From the NCBI RefSeq assembly GCF_001424145.1, contig NZ_LMQM01000011.1, forward strand, positions 304,476 to 368,475: DNA of 64,000 nt. Reading direction: 5' to 3'. Shown one piece after another: positions 17,884-27,453 of this stretch. Source of the DNA: Chryseobacterium sp. Leaf404 (GTDB taxonomy: Bacteria; Bacteroidota; Bacteroidia; Flavobacteriales; Weeksellaceae). Position numbers and translations under genes: made by a program. Each line of letters starts with the position of its first letter. Within the stretch, counting starts at the first letter, position 1. The notes beneath the pieces were generated by a model, which was given only the letters and a program-made list of their open reading frames with translations, was not told the origin of the DNA and did no database searches.

Positions 17884-19914
17884 CTAGAAATCTACCTTCA
17901 TTCCCAATACAAAATTCCGTTTCGCTGCAGGATTGTAATACCGGTTTCCAAATGCGTTGGTATCAAAGCCTAAAACATACTCTTCATTGTAAAGATTCTG
18001 AATTTGAAAATATAAATTCAATCTTGTCTTGTCGATATCTACAGGAAATCTGAACTGGATATTTCCTATTAAATTAGCTTCTGACCAAACGGAATTGGCA
18101 TCATTTAAAGGAATTTTGGAAGTGTAAAAGTGGGAATAGTCAACAGATAATTTTTTGAAAAATGTAAAATTCAGTAAGCTGTTAACTGTGGTTTCAGGAA
18201 CTCCGGTTAAGTCATTTCCTGAGAAATCATTTCCGTTTTGCTGATAATTCTTAAATTTAAAATCGTAAAAACTCCCTGAAAATCTGAATTTAAAATTGCT
18301 GAAAAAGTAGTTTTTCAAATCAAAATTTTTAGATTCCAGTAAAACTTCAAAACCTTTTTGTATGGTTTCTCCGGAGTTGACAAAAAATTCCTGTCCGCTC
18401 TCATTTTGCCTTCTCACAATCGCATCTTTCATCCGAAAATCAAAGTAAATTCCTTCTACAAATAATAAATTTCCAAACTGTTTTCTGATGCCGATTTCTT
18501 TGTTCCAGCCGTATTCCGGACTTAGATTCTGATTAAACTGCTGCGTTGAAGAACGGATTTCTTCACTCGTGGGTGCAGAATTTCCCTTACCGATTTTTCC
18601 TCTGGCTGAAAAACCTTTACCGAGAAAATATGTCACACCAAAATTGGGCAGCCATTGGTTTTTAAATTGAATTTTCCCGGTTTCAGTACTTGGAAAAAGC
18701 CGTTCCCAATCGTAGTAATTTGAATTTAAACTGATGGAAATATCGGTAAATAATTTTTCATTAAAATTTAATTTCTGGGAAAGAAAATAAAATCCCGAAG
18801 CATTCTTCAGCTGATCAAAATTCTGCGGATTACCCTCAATGCCTCGGTTGTTATCGTAGTTTTTAATTAAAATATCATTGATTCCACCTTCAAAACCAAA
18901 ACGGTACGCCAGAGAAACTTTTTCCCACGTTTTTTCATAATTAAAATGGGTTCTTAAGGCAAAATTCTTCTCAAAACGATTTTCAAAATTGGTAATAAAC
19001 GGATTCTCAAAATCCACATACGAACCCTGAAATAAAATGAAATGAGAGAAATTCTGGTTGAACTGATATTCATTTGAAAGTCCGGCCAAAACCATTTTAT
19101 TTCTGATTCCTGCATTCTGATCTGCCGCTCCTGGAAGCGTCGCTGTTTTTGGTCTAGCCTGTTTTCTATTGAGATTCATCTGTTCCAGGGTAAGTCCGCC
19201 AGGTGTTTGATAATCGAGGTCGGAGTACATCAGCATTCCTTTTAAAATTCCTTTTTTTGAATACTGAAGATTGTCTTTTATGAAAATCTGCTTTCTTTTT
19301 ACCTTCGACTGATCCCTGTAAGAATCTGTCTGATAATAGTTCTGAAAAACTTCCAGAAAATGTTTCCCCAGCTGTTTTGAGAAATCAAAACTTTGGTTGA
19401 ATGTGCCATAACTCCCGGCTGAAATATTGGCTGAAATGTTATCCGAAGTCTGTGTTCTTAAAAGGATGGTTCCGCCTGTGACGGCACCGTAATCGCCACT
19501 TTCAGGACCTTTGTAAATCTCCATTCTGTCAATTAATTCAGGAGAGATTACATTGAAATAGGTATTTCCCGAAGCATCAGATAAAATAAAATCATCCAGA
19601 TACACTTTCACATTCCGAACGCCGAAAGGTGACCTTAAAGTGCTTCCGCGAAGGGAGATCCTGTAACTTCCCGGCGACCTTTCTTCCATTCTTGCTCCTG
19701 CAATCTGGTTGATGGATTCCAGCATTCTTTCCGGCGTATTCTGATTCAGCAAATTTTCTGAAATGACTGATACCGACTTTGTGGAATTGATGAGTGCTGT
19801 AGGTTTTTTATAAGCATCGATTTTCACTTCTGAAATGAGATTTGCAGAATCTTTTTTTTGTGAAAATACTATTGAGGCGGAAAAAAGAGGGAGAACGAAG
19901 TAGAGCTTTTTCAT
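17884..19914 (-). CDS. TonB-dependent outer membrane receptor
   Basis: A 676-residue receptor with a signal peptide (about 1-18), a plug domain (about 45-155, with SVSVISENLLNQNTPERML and VKVYLDDFILSDASGNTY) and a 22-strand-type barrel ending in VLGMKVDF with a terminal Phe. It has no N-terminal carboxypeptidase-like domain, so it is a classical importer rather than a SusC protein. Ligands of such proteins are usually ferric siderophores, haem or cobalamin, and the sequence alone does not decide. No siderophore or haem genes are adjacent. The stop is a TAG next to the repeat at 17786-17882. Confidence 0.88.
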   Translation of the reverse strand: MKKLYFVLPLFSASIVFSQKKDSANLISEVKIDAYKKPTALINSTKSVSVISENLLNQNTPERMLESINQIAGARMEERSPGSYRISLRGSTLRSPFGVRNVKVYLDDFILSDASGNTYFNVISPELIDRMEIYKGPESGDYGAVTGGTILLRTQTSDNISANISAGSYGTFNQSFDFSKQLGKHFLEVFQNYYQTDSYRDQSKVKRKQIFIKDNLQYSKKGILKGMLMYSDLDYQTPGGLTLEQMNLNRKQARPKTATLPGAADQNAGIRNKMVLAGLSNEYQFNQNFSHFILFQGSYVDFENPFITNFENRFEKNFALRTHFNYEKTWEKVSLAYRFGFEGGINDILIKNYDNNRGIEGNPQNFDQLKNASGFYFLSQKLNFNEKLFTDISISLNSNYYDWERLFPSTETGKIQFKNQWLPNFGVTYFLGKGFSARGKIGKGNSAPTSEEIRSSTQQFNQNLSPEYGWNKEIGIRKQFGNLLFVEGIYFDFRMKDAIVRRQNESGQEFFVNSGETIQKGFEVLLESKNFDLKNYFFSNFKFRFSGSFYDFKFKNYQQNGNDFSGNDLTGVPETTVNSLLNFTFFKKLSVDYSHFYTSKIPLNDANSVWSEANLIGNIQFRFPVDIDKTRLNLYFQIQNLYNEEYVLGFDTNAFGNRYYNPAAKRNFVLGMKVDF

Positions 19915-19996
19915 TGCGAATGGCTATGCAAAAATTGTACTGTTTATCAATGAAAGCTTAAGTTGTGGTTAAAAAATCTTTTTGGTTTATCTGAAA

Positions 19997-20029
19997 AACC
20001 CTGCCAGGGTTTGGAACACTGGCAGGGTT
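19997..20029. repeat. Inverted repeat AACCCTGCCAG
   Basis: AACCCTGCCAG (19997-20007) and CTGGCAGGGTT (20019-20029) are perfect complements around an 11-base loop. A related AACCCTGAAGGTT lies at about 20085. No T tract follows, so it is a palindromic repeat rather than a standard terminator. Confidence 0.75.
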
Positions 20030-20140
20030 GAGCGGTTGAGCTGGATTTTGCAGATATTCATTTTAGAAAGCCGCAAGAGTTTGAAAACCCTGAAGGTTTG
20101 AAGGAGATTGAAAAAGTTGTTTTAGGAAAAAATATGTTTT

Positions 20141-20297
20141 ACGTGTACCCTTCTTTGCGTGAGGGATGTGGCGGGCGGCGACGAAGGAGCCGGTGCGGAG
20201 TGAGGTACGAACGGAGCACGGAAGCGAAGCGGACCCCAGAGCAGCCCGACCCGAAGTTTTGGCGGTGGAATCAGCGGTGGAAAAACGAAGGGGCACG
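20141..20297 (-). repeat. GC-rich structured intergenic element
   Basis: Counting bases 20161-20280 gives 81 G/C in 120, far above the AT-rich surroundings. Read on the minus strand it opens with GGGCGTGCCCCTTCG, contains GGGTCGGGCT and closes with ACATCCCTCACGC. It starts about 14 bases after the MFS transporter stop. From memory, elements with this frame recur in Flavobacteriia genomes; I cannot check that here. Confidence 0.6.
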
Positions 20298-20310
20298 CCC
20301 AAATTTTCAT

Positions 20311-21537
20311 TTAAATCTTCTCTTTTTGTGCACCAATCATCCACGGAACTACAAAATAAAATGCAATGGCGATGGCAGCTGCTGTGATTCCGGTTCCGAT
20401 CCACAGGATCGTGAAGCCCAGTTTTTCGGCAATTAATGTTCCTAAATAAGGAGTTACGATGAATGCGATTGAGAATGAAATCCCGTTCAAACCCATGTAT
20501 GCGCCTTTGTTGTTTTTACCTGATCTTAACGCTGTAATCGTGGACATAAACGGCAACGCCCAGATCTCTCCTACCGACAGCAAAGTCATCGAAATGATAA
20601 GCGTGAAGATGCTGTAATCGAAGCCGAGCATGGCATACGAGAGTCCGCAAATAAACGTTCCTAAGAACATGGTTCTTGCAAGGCTTAAATATTTTTCGGC
20701 GACCTGAACCAGGCCCATTTCGAGGAGGACTACGATGAAACCGCTGTAACCTAAAAGGTAACCGATATTTTGCTGATTCAGATTTGCAGTGTCTTTGTAA
20801 AAGATAGTCAACGTACTGAATAACTGGAAGAAACAGATTGCAAAAAGCATACACAAAACACAGTAAATTAAAAATTTACCATCTCTGTACGGCGAGTTTT
20901 CTTTTTTAATTCCTATGATTTCTTTTGCTTTTCTGGCTTTTAATTTGGCTAATTTATTTCGTTTTCTGAAGAAGATGATGTATAAAATTCCCGCTGCCAA
21001 AGCCGCTAAAGCATTGGTATAAAACAGAAAATCATAGGAGATTGCAGATAAAATTCCGCCCAAAGCCGGACCGATGGAGAATCCTAAGTTCACCGCCATT
21101 CGGTTGAGTGAAAAGGCTCTGGTGATATTTTCCGGTTTGGCATATTTGGTAATCGCCACGGAATTTGCAGGTCTAAATGCATCACTGACAATGCTTTGCA
21201 GCAAAATAATCGCAGCAACACCTACTTCTGTTTTGAAAACGGGAATTAAACAGAACAGCGGAACGCTCAGCAACAAACTGAAATACTGCACTTTATACTC
21301 CCCGATTCTGTCGGTAATAAATCCGCCCAACCAAGAACCGATTACGGAGCCGATACCGAAAAAGCTGAGAACAATTCCTGTTTTTTCGATGCTGAATTTG
21401 AGATGCGCTGTCATATAAACTCCCAAAAAAGGGAGCACCATCGAACCGGCACGGTTGATGAGCATGACCAAGGCAAGCATCCAGCTTTCCTGAGAGAGGT
21501 CTTTGAAGGAGTTGGTGTAGAGATTTATGAGTTTCAT
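20311..21537 (-). CDS. MFS transporter
   Basis: A 408-residue protein with twelve predicted transmembrane helices. The loop between helices 2 and 3 carries the family motif region GSWLGGFITDRIGEYK (about 68-83), and a weaker second copy follows the central cytoplasmic loop. Length and motif fit drug:H+ antiporter-like major facilitator proteins. The substrate is unknown and nothing adjacent suggests one. Two nearby GTs and an outer membrane receptor are on other units. Confidence 0.85.
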   Translation of the reverse strand: MKLINLYTNSFKDLSQESWMLALVMLINRAGSMVLPFLGVYMTAHLKFSIEKTGIVLSFFGIGSVIGSWLGGFITDRIGEYKVQYFSLLLSVPLFCLIPVFKTEVGVAAIILLQSIVSDAFRPANSVAITKYAKPENITRAFSLNRMAVNLGFSIGPALGGILSAISYDFLFYTNALAALAAGILYIIFFRKRNKLAKLKARKAKEIIGIKKENSPYRDGKFLIYCVLCMLFAICFFQLFSTLTIFYKDTANLNQQNIGYLLGYSGFIVVLLEMGLVQVAEKYLSLARTMFLGTFICGLSYAMLGFDYSIFTLIISMTLLSVGEIWALPFMSTITALRSGKNNKGAYMGLNGISFSIAFIVTPYLGTLIAEKLGFTILWIGTGITAAAIAIAFYFVVPWMIGAQKEKI

Positions 21538-21647
21538 GATGAATATGATTGAGGATAGATGATGGATGATGGATGATTGGTGTTGGGTGTTTTCTTTTTT
21601 CTGAGTGATACAGTCAATATTCGTTAATTTGGCCAGTTTAAAAACAA

Positions 21648-21680
21648 AAAAACAGGACTTAAAAAAATTAAGCCCTGTTT
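21648..21680 (-). terminator. Terminator of glnS
   Basis: Read on the minus strand, AAACAGGGCTTAA and TTAAGTCCTGTTT pair (one mismatch) and are followed by TTTTTGTTTTT. It lies 25 bases after the glnS stop. Confidence 0.85.
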
Positions 21681-21704
21681 CATTTATAAAATATAAATAA
21701 ATTT

Positions 21705-23378
21705 TTACTCCGGCTTATAGGAGTCTTTTAAAGTCACGGTTCTGTTGAATACAAAATTGGTATCTGTAGAGTCTTTATCTTTTGTGAAATATCCAATTCT
21801 CTGGAATTGAAGAGGTTCTTCCACAGCCACATCCTTTAAGCTTGGTTCCCCAAATCCTTTGATAACAGTGACAGATTCAGGATTGATAAAGTTCAGAAAA
21901 TCTACATCTTTCTCAGCATCAGGTTGTTCTACAGTGAATAATTTCTCGTAATTTCTGATTTCCAGAGGGATGGCATGCTGTGCAGAAACCCAGTGAATCG
22001 TTCCTTTTACTTTTCTTAAACTTTCTTCAGTTCCGCTTCCGGATTTTGATTTTGGATCATACGAAGCGTAAATCGTTGTGATTTCACCATTTTCGTCTTT
22101 CTCTACTCTTTCACCTTTGATGATGTAAGCAGATTTCAGACGTACTTCACCGCCCAGTTTCAGTCTGAAAAATTTGTTTCCAGCTTCTTCCTTAAAATCT
22201 TCACGCTCAATATATAATTCTCTTGAGAACGGAATTTCTCTCGTTCCCGCATCTTCCTGCTCGTTATTATTTTCTGTGGTTAACCATTCTTCCTGTACTT
22301 CCAGATAGTTTTCAATGATTAATTTTACAGGGTCTACAACCGCCATTACACGTTTAGCAACCTTGTTTAAATCTTCACGGACGCAGAAATCGAGTAACTG
22401 AATTTCAATTAAATTTTCTCTTTTGGCAACGCCTACTTTATCGATGAAATTCCTGATGGCATTTGCTGTAAAACCTTTACGTCTCATCCCCGAAATTGTG
22501 GGCATTCTAGGATCATCCCAGCCATTCACTACATTCTCAGCAATAAGTCTCTGCAGTTTTCTTTTGGAAGTAATCATGTAAGACACGTTCATTCTGGCAA
22601 ACTCTCTCTGCTTGTTTTTTACCTTTCCTTCCTCATACACCTGATCTAAATACCAGTTGTATAAAGGTCTGTGGTTTTCAAACTCTAATGAACACAGCGA
22701 GTGTGAGATTTGCTCGATATAATCAGATTCACCGTGAGCCCAGTCGTACATTGGATAAATTTTCCAGTCTGTACCGGTTCTGTGGTGAGGCTTGTTTAAA
22801 ATTCTGTACATCACAGGGTCACGCATATTCATGTTTGGCGAAACCATGTCGATTTTTGCACGGAGAGACATTGAACCACTTTCGAATTCACCGTTTTTCA
22901 TCCTTTCGAATAAATCTAAAGATTCTTCCAAAGGACGGTTTCTGTACGGAGATTCAATACCAGGTTCTGTTGGGTTTTTTCTCTGCTCGGTAATGACTTC
23001 GGAAGGCTGCTCATCAACGTAAGCTTTTCCTTCTTTAATCAACTGAACTGCCCAATCGTAAAGCTGCTGGAAGTAATCTGAAGCATACAGCACTTTATCC
23101 CATTTAAAGCCTAACCATTCAACGTCTTTCATGATAGAATCTACAAATTCCTGCTCTTCTTTTTCAGGATTTGTATCGTCGAAACGAAGGTTTACGGGAG
23201 CGTTGTATTTTTCACCCAAACCGAAATTGATGCAGATTGCTTTTGTATGACCTACATGCAGGTATCCGTTTGGTTCAGGCGGAAAACGGAAACGGAGCTC
23301 ATCATTTCTGAGACCGTTTGCCAAATCATCTTCTATAATTTGCTCAATAAAATTGAGTGATTTTTTTTCTTCTTCCAT
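21705..23378 (-). CDS. glnS: Glutaminyl-tRNA synthetase
   Basis: I use the ATG at 23378 (MEEEKKSLNFIEQ), which gives 557 residues. Fourteen codons further upstream would be read through the likely promoter. The class I signatures are present: PPEPNGYLHVGH (HIGH-type) near residues 34-45 and the KMSKS-equivalent ITSKRKL near 268-274. The enzyme charges tRNA-Gln directly, so this lineage need not depend on the GatCAB amidation route for Gln. C-terminal anticodon-binding beta-barrels are complete. It is monocistronic with a terminator. Confidence 0.95.
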   Translation of the reverse strand: MEEEKKSLNFIEQIIEDDLANGLRNDELRFRFPPEPNGYLHVGHTKAICINFGLGEKYNAPVNLRFDDTNPEKEEQEFVDSIMKDVEWLGFKWDKVLYASDYFQQLYDWAVQLIKEGKAYVDEQPSEVITEQRKNPTEPGIESPYRNRPLEESLDLFERMKNGEFESGSMSLRAKIDMVSPNMNMRDPVMYRILNKPHHRTGTDWKIYPMYDWAHGESDYIEQISHSLCSLEFENHRPLYNWYLDQVYEEGKVKNKQREFARMNVSYMITSKRKLQRLIAENVVNGWDDPRMPTISGMRRKGFTANAIRNFIDKVGVAKRENLIEIQLLDFCVREDLNKVAKRVMAVVDPVKLIIENYLEVQEEWLTTENNNEQEDAGTREIPFSRELYIEREDFKEEAGNKFFRLKLGGEVRLKSAYIIKGERVEKDENGEITTIYASYDPKSKSGSGTEESLRKVKGTIHWVSAQHAIPLEIRNYEKLFTVEQPDAEKDVDFLNFINPESVTVIKGFGEPSLKDVAVEEPLQFQRIGYFTKDKDSTDTNFVFNRTVTLKDSYKPE

Positions 23379-23417
23379 TAAAATTCGCTTTATAATGCCG
23401 ATTGATACGACAATTTG

Positions 23418-23425
23418 CAAATTTA
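23418..23425 (-). promoter_or_regulatory. -7 box of the glnS promoter
   Basis: On the minus strand TAAATTTG fits TAnnTTTG and would place transcription start about 35 bases before the glnS ATG at 23378. No clear -33 TTG was found. Confidence 0.45.
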
Positions 23426-23732
23426 GGAAAATTAAAGATTAAAAAAAAAAGATAATTTACTGCATATTTCATTCGGGTTGTGTTTTTTTTGACGAACTTT
23501 AATGTGGAAAAAAGAACTCCGCAAACTTTACCCGAAATCCTGTTATTACAGATTACAGTTGTGAAATGATCGCCTGAATTTTGATTAAACTCTGAATTTC
23601 AGGCATCTGTAAATGCTAATTGGAATTAAAATTTCTGATAACATTGTGACAAATGCAAACATTAAGAATTTAATGAAAAAGAAAATTCACCTATTATAGA
23701 AAAAATATTCTTAATAATGGCATAAATTTTGT

Positions 23733-23740
23733 TAACTTTG
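23733..23740 (+). promoter_or_regulatory. -7 box before the 25-residue ORF
   Basis: TAACTTTG fits TAnnTTTG and lies 21 bases before the ATG at 23762. A -33 TTG at the usual distance is not clear. Confidence 0.4.
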
Positions 23741-23761
23741 CAATCCCAATCATGACGTAAA

Positions 23762-23839
23762 ATGAAAACGATGAAGAAAAAGTTTACCACATTTTTAGAT
23801 TACCTGAAAAAAGCAATTTTTGCTGAAGATGTAGTTTAA
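23762..23839 (+). CDS. Candidate 25-residue peptide
   Basis: This short frame starts ATGAAAACGATGAAG and ends at TAA at 23837-23839. The product has a basic start (MKTMKKKF), an amphipathic middle (TTFLDYLKKAIF) and an acidic end (AEDVV). It has a -7 box at the right distance upstream and lies in a gap of nearly 400 bases otherwise empty of genes. It converges on menC, whose stop codon is nine bases away. I do not know a function, and the evidence is position, promoter and codon content only. Confidence 0.4.
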   Translation: MKTMKKKFTTFLDYLKKAIFAEDVV

Positions 23840-23848
23840 AACCCTGAT

Positions 23849-24856
23849 TTACTTAACCTTAAAATAGAGCCGGTCTCCTGTAAGTTTGAGATCGCTTTCG
23901 AAATTATTTGTAAATAATCCTCCTGTACCCAAACCTTGAGGCATGGAGTTATTTTTTGTAAATGTATACTGTGCAATAGCATTAAGACCAATATTGCTTT
24001 CCAGTGCAGATGTTATCCACCAGCCAATTCTTTTCTCTTCACAAAGAGAAATCCATTCATCACAGCCTGAGAACCCTCCTACCAAAGCAGGTTTGAGGAT
24101 GATGTACTGAGGTTTTACTGTTTTTAACAATCTTTCTTTTTCAGAAAGATCAGTTATTCCGATCAGTTCTTCATCTAATGCAATGGGTGTGGGAGTCTGT
24201 GCACATAATTCTTTCATATCACTCCTGTTCCCAGCTTTTATGGGTTGTTCAATGGAATGTATATTCAAATCTGAAAGTTGCTTTAATACTATTCTTGCCT
24301 CATCTTTGGTAAAACCTCCGTTCGCATCAACGCGCAGTTCTAACTCATCTTCTGAAAATTTCTGTCTTAATTTCTGCAGAATCTGATGCTCAGATTTCCA
24401 GTTGACGCCAATTTTCAGTTTGATACAGTGGAAACCCTGTTCCAGTTTATCCTGAATCTGCTCTTCCATGAAAGAAATTTCTCCCATCCAGATTAAACCG
24501 TTGATATTTACAGGAGTTTTGCCATCGGTAAATTCGCTGGGGAAATAAAGATTACCTCCGTGTTTCAGATTTAAACCAGCCTGTTCATAACCAAACCAAA
24601 TTGACGGAAACTCTCTTAATTTTTCCTTTAAATATTCAGAATCAAGGTTGATATTTTCACAAAGCCACTGCAGTTTGTCTTCATAATCCGGTCTGTCATC
24701 AAAGCTGAGGCCCCGGAAGACTGCACATTCTCCAACTCCTTTTTTATTATCCTTAAAAACCTCCAGAATGAAGGTCTCTTTTTCAAGCAAAACGCCTCGA
24801 GAGGTTCCTCCCGGGCGTTTGAATTCTAAAAGATATTTAAAATATTGTGCTGTCAT
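23849..24856 (-). CDS. menC: o-Succinylbenzoate synthase
   Basis: A 335-residue enolase-superfamily enzyme. In order it has the KxK pair (CIKLKIG, about 141-147), metal ligands in RVDANGGF (about 176), IEQP (about 201) and ALDEEL (about 227), then the second Lys in IILKPALVGG (about 252-261). The C-terminal phrase PQGLGTGGLFTNN is typical of Bacteroidota MenC. MenC dehydrates SHCHC to o-succinylbenzoate in menaquinone synthesis. The start codon follows the fbp stop with no gap, so the two are likely cotranscribed, although no other men gene is here. Muconate-cycloisomerase-like relatives (dipeptide epimerases) are the alternative. Confidence 0.88.
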   Translation of the reverse strand: MTAQYFKYLLEFKRPGGTSRGVLLEKETFILEVFKDNKKGVGECAVFRGLSFDDRPDYEDKLQWLCENINLDSEYLKEKLREFPSIWFGYEQAGLNLKHGGNLYFPSEFTDGKTPVNINGLIWMGEISFMEEQIQDKLEQGFHCIKLKIGVNWKSEHQILQKLRQKFSEDELELRVDANGGFTKDEARIVLKQLSDLNIHSIEQPIKAGNRSDMKELCAQTPTPIALDEELIGITDLSEKERLLKTVKPQYIILKPALVGGFSGCDEWISLCEEKRIGWWITSALESNIGLNAIAQYTFTKNNSMPQGLGTGGLFTNNFESDLKLTGDRLYFKVK

Positions 24857-25873
24857 TTATTTTACACTGTCAATTCGCATAAACTCTTCTGCCTTTTCCA
24901 CCATTTTGATGCTCCCTGCAAAAAACGGAATTCTTTGATGCAGTTCTGTAGGCTCCACTTCAAGTATTCTTCTAAAACCGTCGGTTGCTTTACCACCCGC
25001 CTGCTCGGCTAAAAATGCCATCGGATTACATTCATACAGAAGTCTCAGTTTTCCGTTGGGCGACTGCCCGTATGACGGATAAATGTAGATCCCACCTTTT
25101 AACATATTTCTGTGGAAATCTGCTACCAATGAACCGATATATCTTGAGGTGTAAGGACGGTCGCCCTCTTCCATCTGACAGTATTTAAGGTAATTTTTTA
25201 CTCCCTGAGGGAATTTGATGTAATTTCCTTCATTAATGGAGTAGATTTTTCCGGTTTCAGGAAATCTCATGTTTGGATGAGAAAGGTAATAGGTTCCCAA
25301 AGAAGGATCTAAGGTAAATCCGTTCACACCATTTCCTGTAGTGTACACAATCATAGTTGAAGAGCCGTAAATTACGTATCCTGCAGCAATCTGATTAACA
25401 CCTTTCTGTAGAAAGTCTTCGAGCTGAACAGGAGTTCCCGGCTCTGTAACCCTTCTGTAGATTGAGAAAATAGTACCTACAGAAACATTAACATCAATAT
25501 TTGAAGACCCGTCCAAGGGATCAATTAAAACAACATATTTACTCAGATGTCCGTTTTCTCCACATTTGATATCGATGAAATCGTCGTTTTCTTCAGAAGC
25601 AATTCCACAAACCACTTCTCTCTGAGAAAGCGCTGTAATGAAAATATCATTGGCAATAACGTCCAGTTTCTGCTGTTCTTCGCCCTGAATATTCTGATTA
25701 CCGGCAGCTCCTGTAATATCTACAATCCCTGCTTTGTTTACTTCTCTGTTGACTACTTTGGAAGCCAATCTGATTGCACTTAAAAGACGCGAAAATTCAC
25801 CTGTAGAATACTGGAAATCTTCCTGTTTATCAATTAAAAACTCACCTAAAGTCTGTAGTGACTGATCTGACAT
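24857..25873 (-). CDS. fbp: Class 1 fructose-1,6-bisphosphatase
   Basis: A 338-residue enzyme with the class 1 metal/substrate motif [20 protein letters not shown] (about 115-134) and the C-terminal phosphate-binding region [20 protein letters not shown] (about 274-293). It hydrolyses fructose-1,6-bisphosphate to fructose-6-phosphate in gluconeogenesis in the cytoplasm. It is transcribed divergently from the aspartate kinase gene and heads a two-gene unit with menC. Confidence 0.95.
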   Translation of the reverse strand: MSDQSLQTLGEFLIDKQEDFQYSTGEFSRLLSAIRLASKVVNREVNKAGIVDITGAAGNQNIQGEEQQKLDVIANDIFITALSQREVVCGIASEENDDFIDIKCGENGHLSKYVVLIDPLDGSSNIDVNVSVGTIFSIYRRVTEPGTPVQLEDFLQKGVNQIAAGYVIYGSSTMIVYTTGNGVNGFTLDPSLGTYYLSHPNMRFPETGKIYSINEGNYIKFPQGVKNYLKYCQMEEGDRPYTSRYIGSLVADFHRNMLKGGIYIYPSYGQSPNGKLRLLYECNPMAFLAEQAGGKATDGFRRILEVEPTELHQRIPFFAGSIKMVEKAEEFMRIDSVK

Positions 25874-26191
25874 ATTTTTATTTTAAAACGGTTTTGTCAA
25901 AGGTCGTGAAATTTAAACTATTTTTAAAGTAATTGTTAAACTTTTAATTAAATACTGTAAATCAATGACTTAAAAGCTGAATTTCAATTTAAAAACCTGT
26001 TTTTTATTAAAATTTAATTAAATTAAATCACATAAATACGAGTCTGTTGCGTGATTTTGTGCTGATTACGGCTAAGAGGTATCCACAGAAGATGAAAGGC
26101 AAGTTTTCATAATTCGCTGTAAATGTATAATTTTGACCTTCGAAAAAAAACTGAATGATTAATATCTAACAATTTTATTCTTAATAATTTA
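25874..26191. other. Divergent promoter region, fbp and aspartate kinase
   Basis: This 318-base AT-rich gap holds no gene. On the plus strand TAATTTTG (26128-26135) fits the -7 box for the aspartate kinase gene and gives a leader of about 50 bases. I could not pick out the fbp promoter. Confidence 0.5.
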
Positions 26192-27430
26192 ATGAAAATT
26201 TTCAAATTTGGTGGTGCATCAGTAAAGGATGCAGAAGGTGTAAAAAATGTATCTGCGGTGTTAGAAAGCCAGGGTTTTTCTAAATGTCTGCTTGTAATCT
26301 CTGCAATGGGAAAAACTACAAACGAGCTGGAAAAGGTTGTAGAACTTTACTTTAAAAAAGATAATTACCAAACCGAAATTGAAAAGATAAAACGAAAGCA
26401 CATTGAAATAGCAAACGGACTTTTCCCGGAAAATCACGCTGTTTTTGCAGAGATCAATCTGTTTTTTGATGATATAGATTCTTTTTTAAGAAGAAATAAA
26501 TCTCCCAACTATAATTTTGTTTACGATCAGGTGGTGAGTTGTGGCGAAATGATTTCCACAAAAATTGTAAGTGAGTACCTTAATGAAATTCAGTTTACAA
26601 ACCAATGGCTTGATGCCAGAGATTATATACAAACAGACAATTCTTACCGTGAAGGAATGGTAAACTGGGCAAAAACTGAAGAATTTATTTCACGCCTCAA
26701 TAAAGACATCTGCTATGTTACACAAGGCTTCATTGGCTCTGATGAAAACAATTTTACGGTGACTTTGGGAAGAGAAGGTTCAGATTATTCTGCAGCTATT
26801 TTCGCCTATTGCCTAAATTCTGAGGCGATGACCATCTGGAAAGACGTTCCCGGTGTGATGACCGGCGATCCCCGAAAATTTAAAGATGTAGCACTGCTTT
26901 CCAATATTTCTTACGAAGAAGCAATTGAGCTGGCTTACTACGGAGCAAGTATAATTCACCCTAAAACGCTGCAGCCACTTCAGCAGAAAAATATTCCTTT
27001 TTATGTGAAATCATTTATTGATCCCACAAAACCGGGAACTAAGGTTGGATTTTCTGAAAGCAACCAGAACGAAGAATCTTATATTCTGAAGGAAGATCAA
27101 ACCTTGCTTAAGATCTCTACCAGAGACTTTTCTTTCATTGCAGAAGATCACATGAGCCAGGTTTTTGCCTTTCTGGCCAAATACAAAATAAAAGTTTCTT
27201 TGATGCAGAATTCAGCAATTTCATTAGCTTTATGCCTTGAAGATAAATTCCTGAATGTGGATGAGCTGAACAGCGAACTGCAAAAAGAATTCGAAACAGA
27301 ACTGATAAAAAATGTATCTTTATTTACCGTAAGACACGCCAGAAAAGAAAACATCGATCAGTTTTACCAGCAGAAGAATGTGCTTTTGGAGCAAATCTCT
27401 AAAAATACACTTCAAATGGTAACACAATAA
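26192..27430 (+). CDS. lysC: Aspartate kinase (monofunctional)
   Basis: A 412-residue amino-acid kinase. The nucleotide/aspartate motif is KFGGASVKDAEGV at residues 4-16 and the second is VTLGREGSDYSAA at about 190-202. A C-terminal ACT-type regulatory region begins near residue 310. The enzyme phosphorylates L-aspartate, the first step to lysine, threonine, methionine and diaminopimelate. There is no fused homoserine dehydrogenase. The acyltransferase gene follows after 23 bases and may share the transcript. Confidence 0.9.
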   Translation: MKIFKFGGASVKDAEGVKNVSAVLESQGFSKCLLVISAMGKTTNELEKVVELYFKKDNYQTEIEKIKRKHIEIANGLFPENHAVFAEINLFFDDIDSFLRRNKSPNYNFVYDQVVSCGEMISTKIVSEYLNEIQFTNQWLDARDYIQTDNSYREGMVNWAKTEEFISRLNKDICYVTQGFIGSDENNFTVTLGREGSDYSAAIFAYCLNSEAMTIWKDVPGVMTGDPRKFKDVALLSNISYEEAIELAYYGASIIHPKTLQPLQQKNIPFYVKSFIDPTKPGTKVGFSESNQNEESYILKEDQTLLKISTRDFSFIAEDHMSQVFAFLAKYKIKVSLMQNSAISLALCLEDKFLNVDELNSELQKEFETELIKNVSLFTVRHARKENIDQFYQQKNVLLEQISKNTLQMVTQ

Positions 27431-27453
27431 AACTAATTGCGACTAAAAAAAAC

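Larger units (their letters stand above)
19915..20310. other. Gene-free interval with two repeat elements
   Basis: No gene is supported in these 396 bases. They hold a perfect 11-base inverted repeat at 19997-20029 and a GC-rich element at about 20141-20297. Open frames across the GC-rich element occur on both strands and look like a by-product of its composition. Confidence 0.7.
23379..23761. other. Gene-free interval between glnS and a small ORF
   Basis: Apart from the glnS -7 box and the small-ORF -7 box at 23733-23740, it holds one inverted repeat (GCCTGAA at 23571 with TTCAGGC at about 23600). No further gene, repeat family or RNA gene was recognised. Confidence 0.55.

Noticed and set aside
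18000-19914. TonB receptor as part of a polysaccharide utilisation locus
   Set aside because: No SusD partner, glycoside hydrolase or N-terminal extension is present, so it is a stand-alone receptor.
20063-20436. Overlapping open frames on both strands over the GC-rich element
   Set aside because: They have no family features and arise because stop codons are rare in a GC-rich stretch. The repeat explains the sequence better.
26080-26088. TATCCACAG, similar to a DnaA box, between fbp and the aspartate kinase gene
   Set aside because: A single imperfect box without neighbours, an AT-rich unwinding region or dnaA/dnaN genes is not evidence of an origin.
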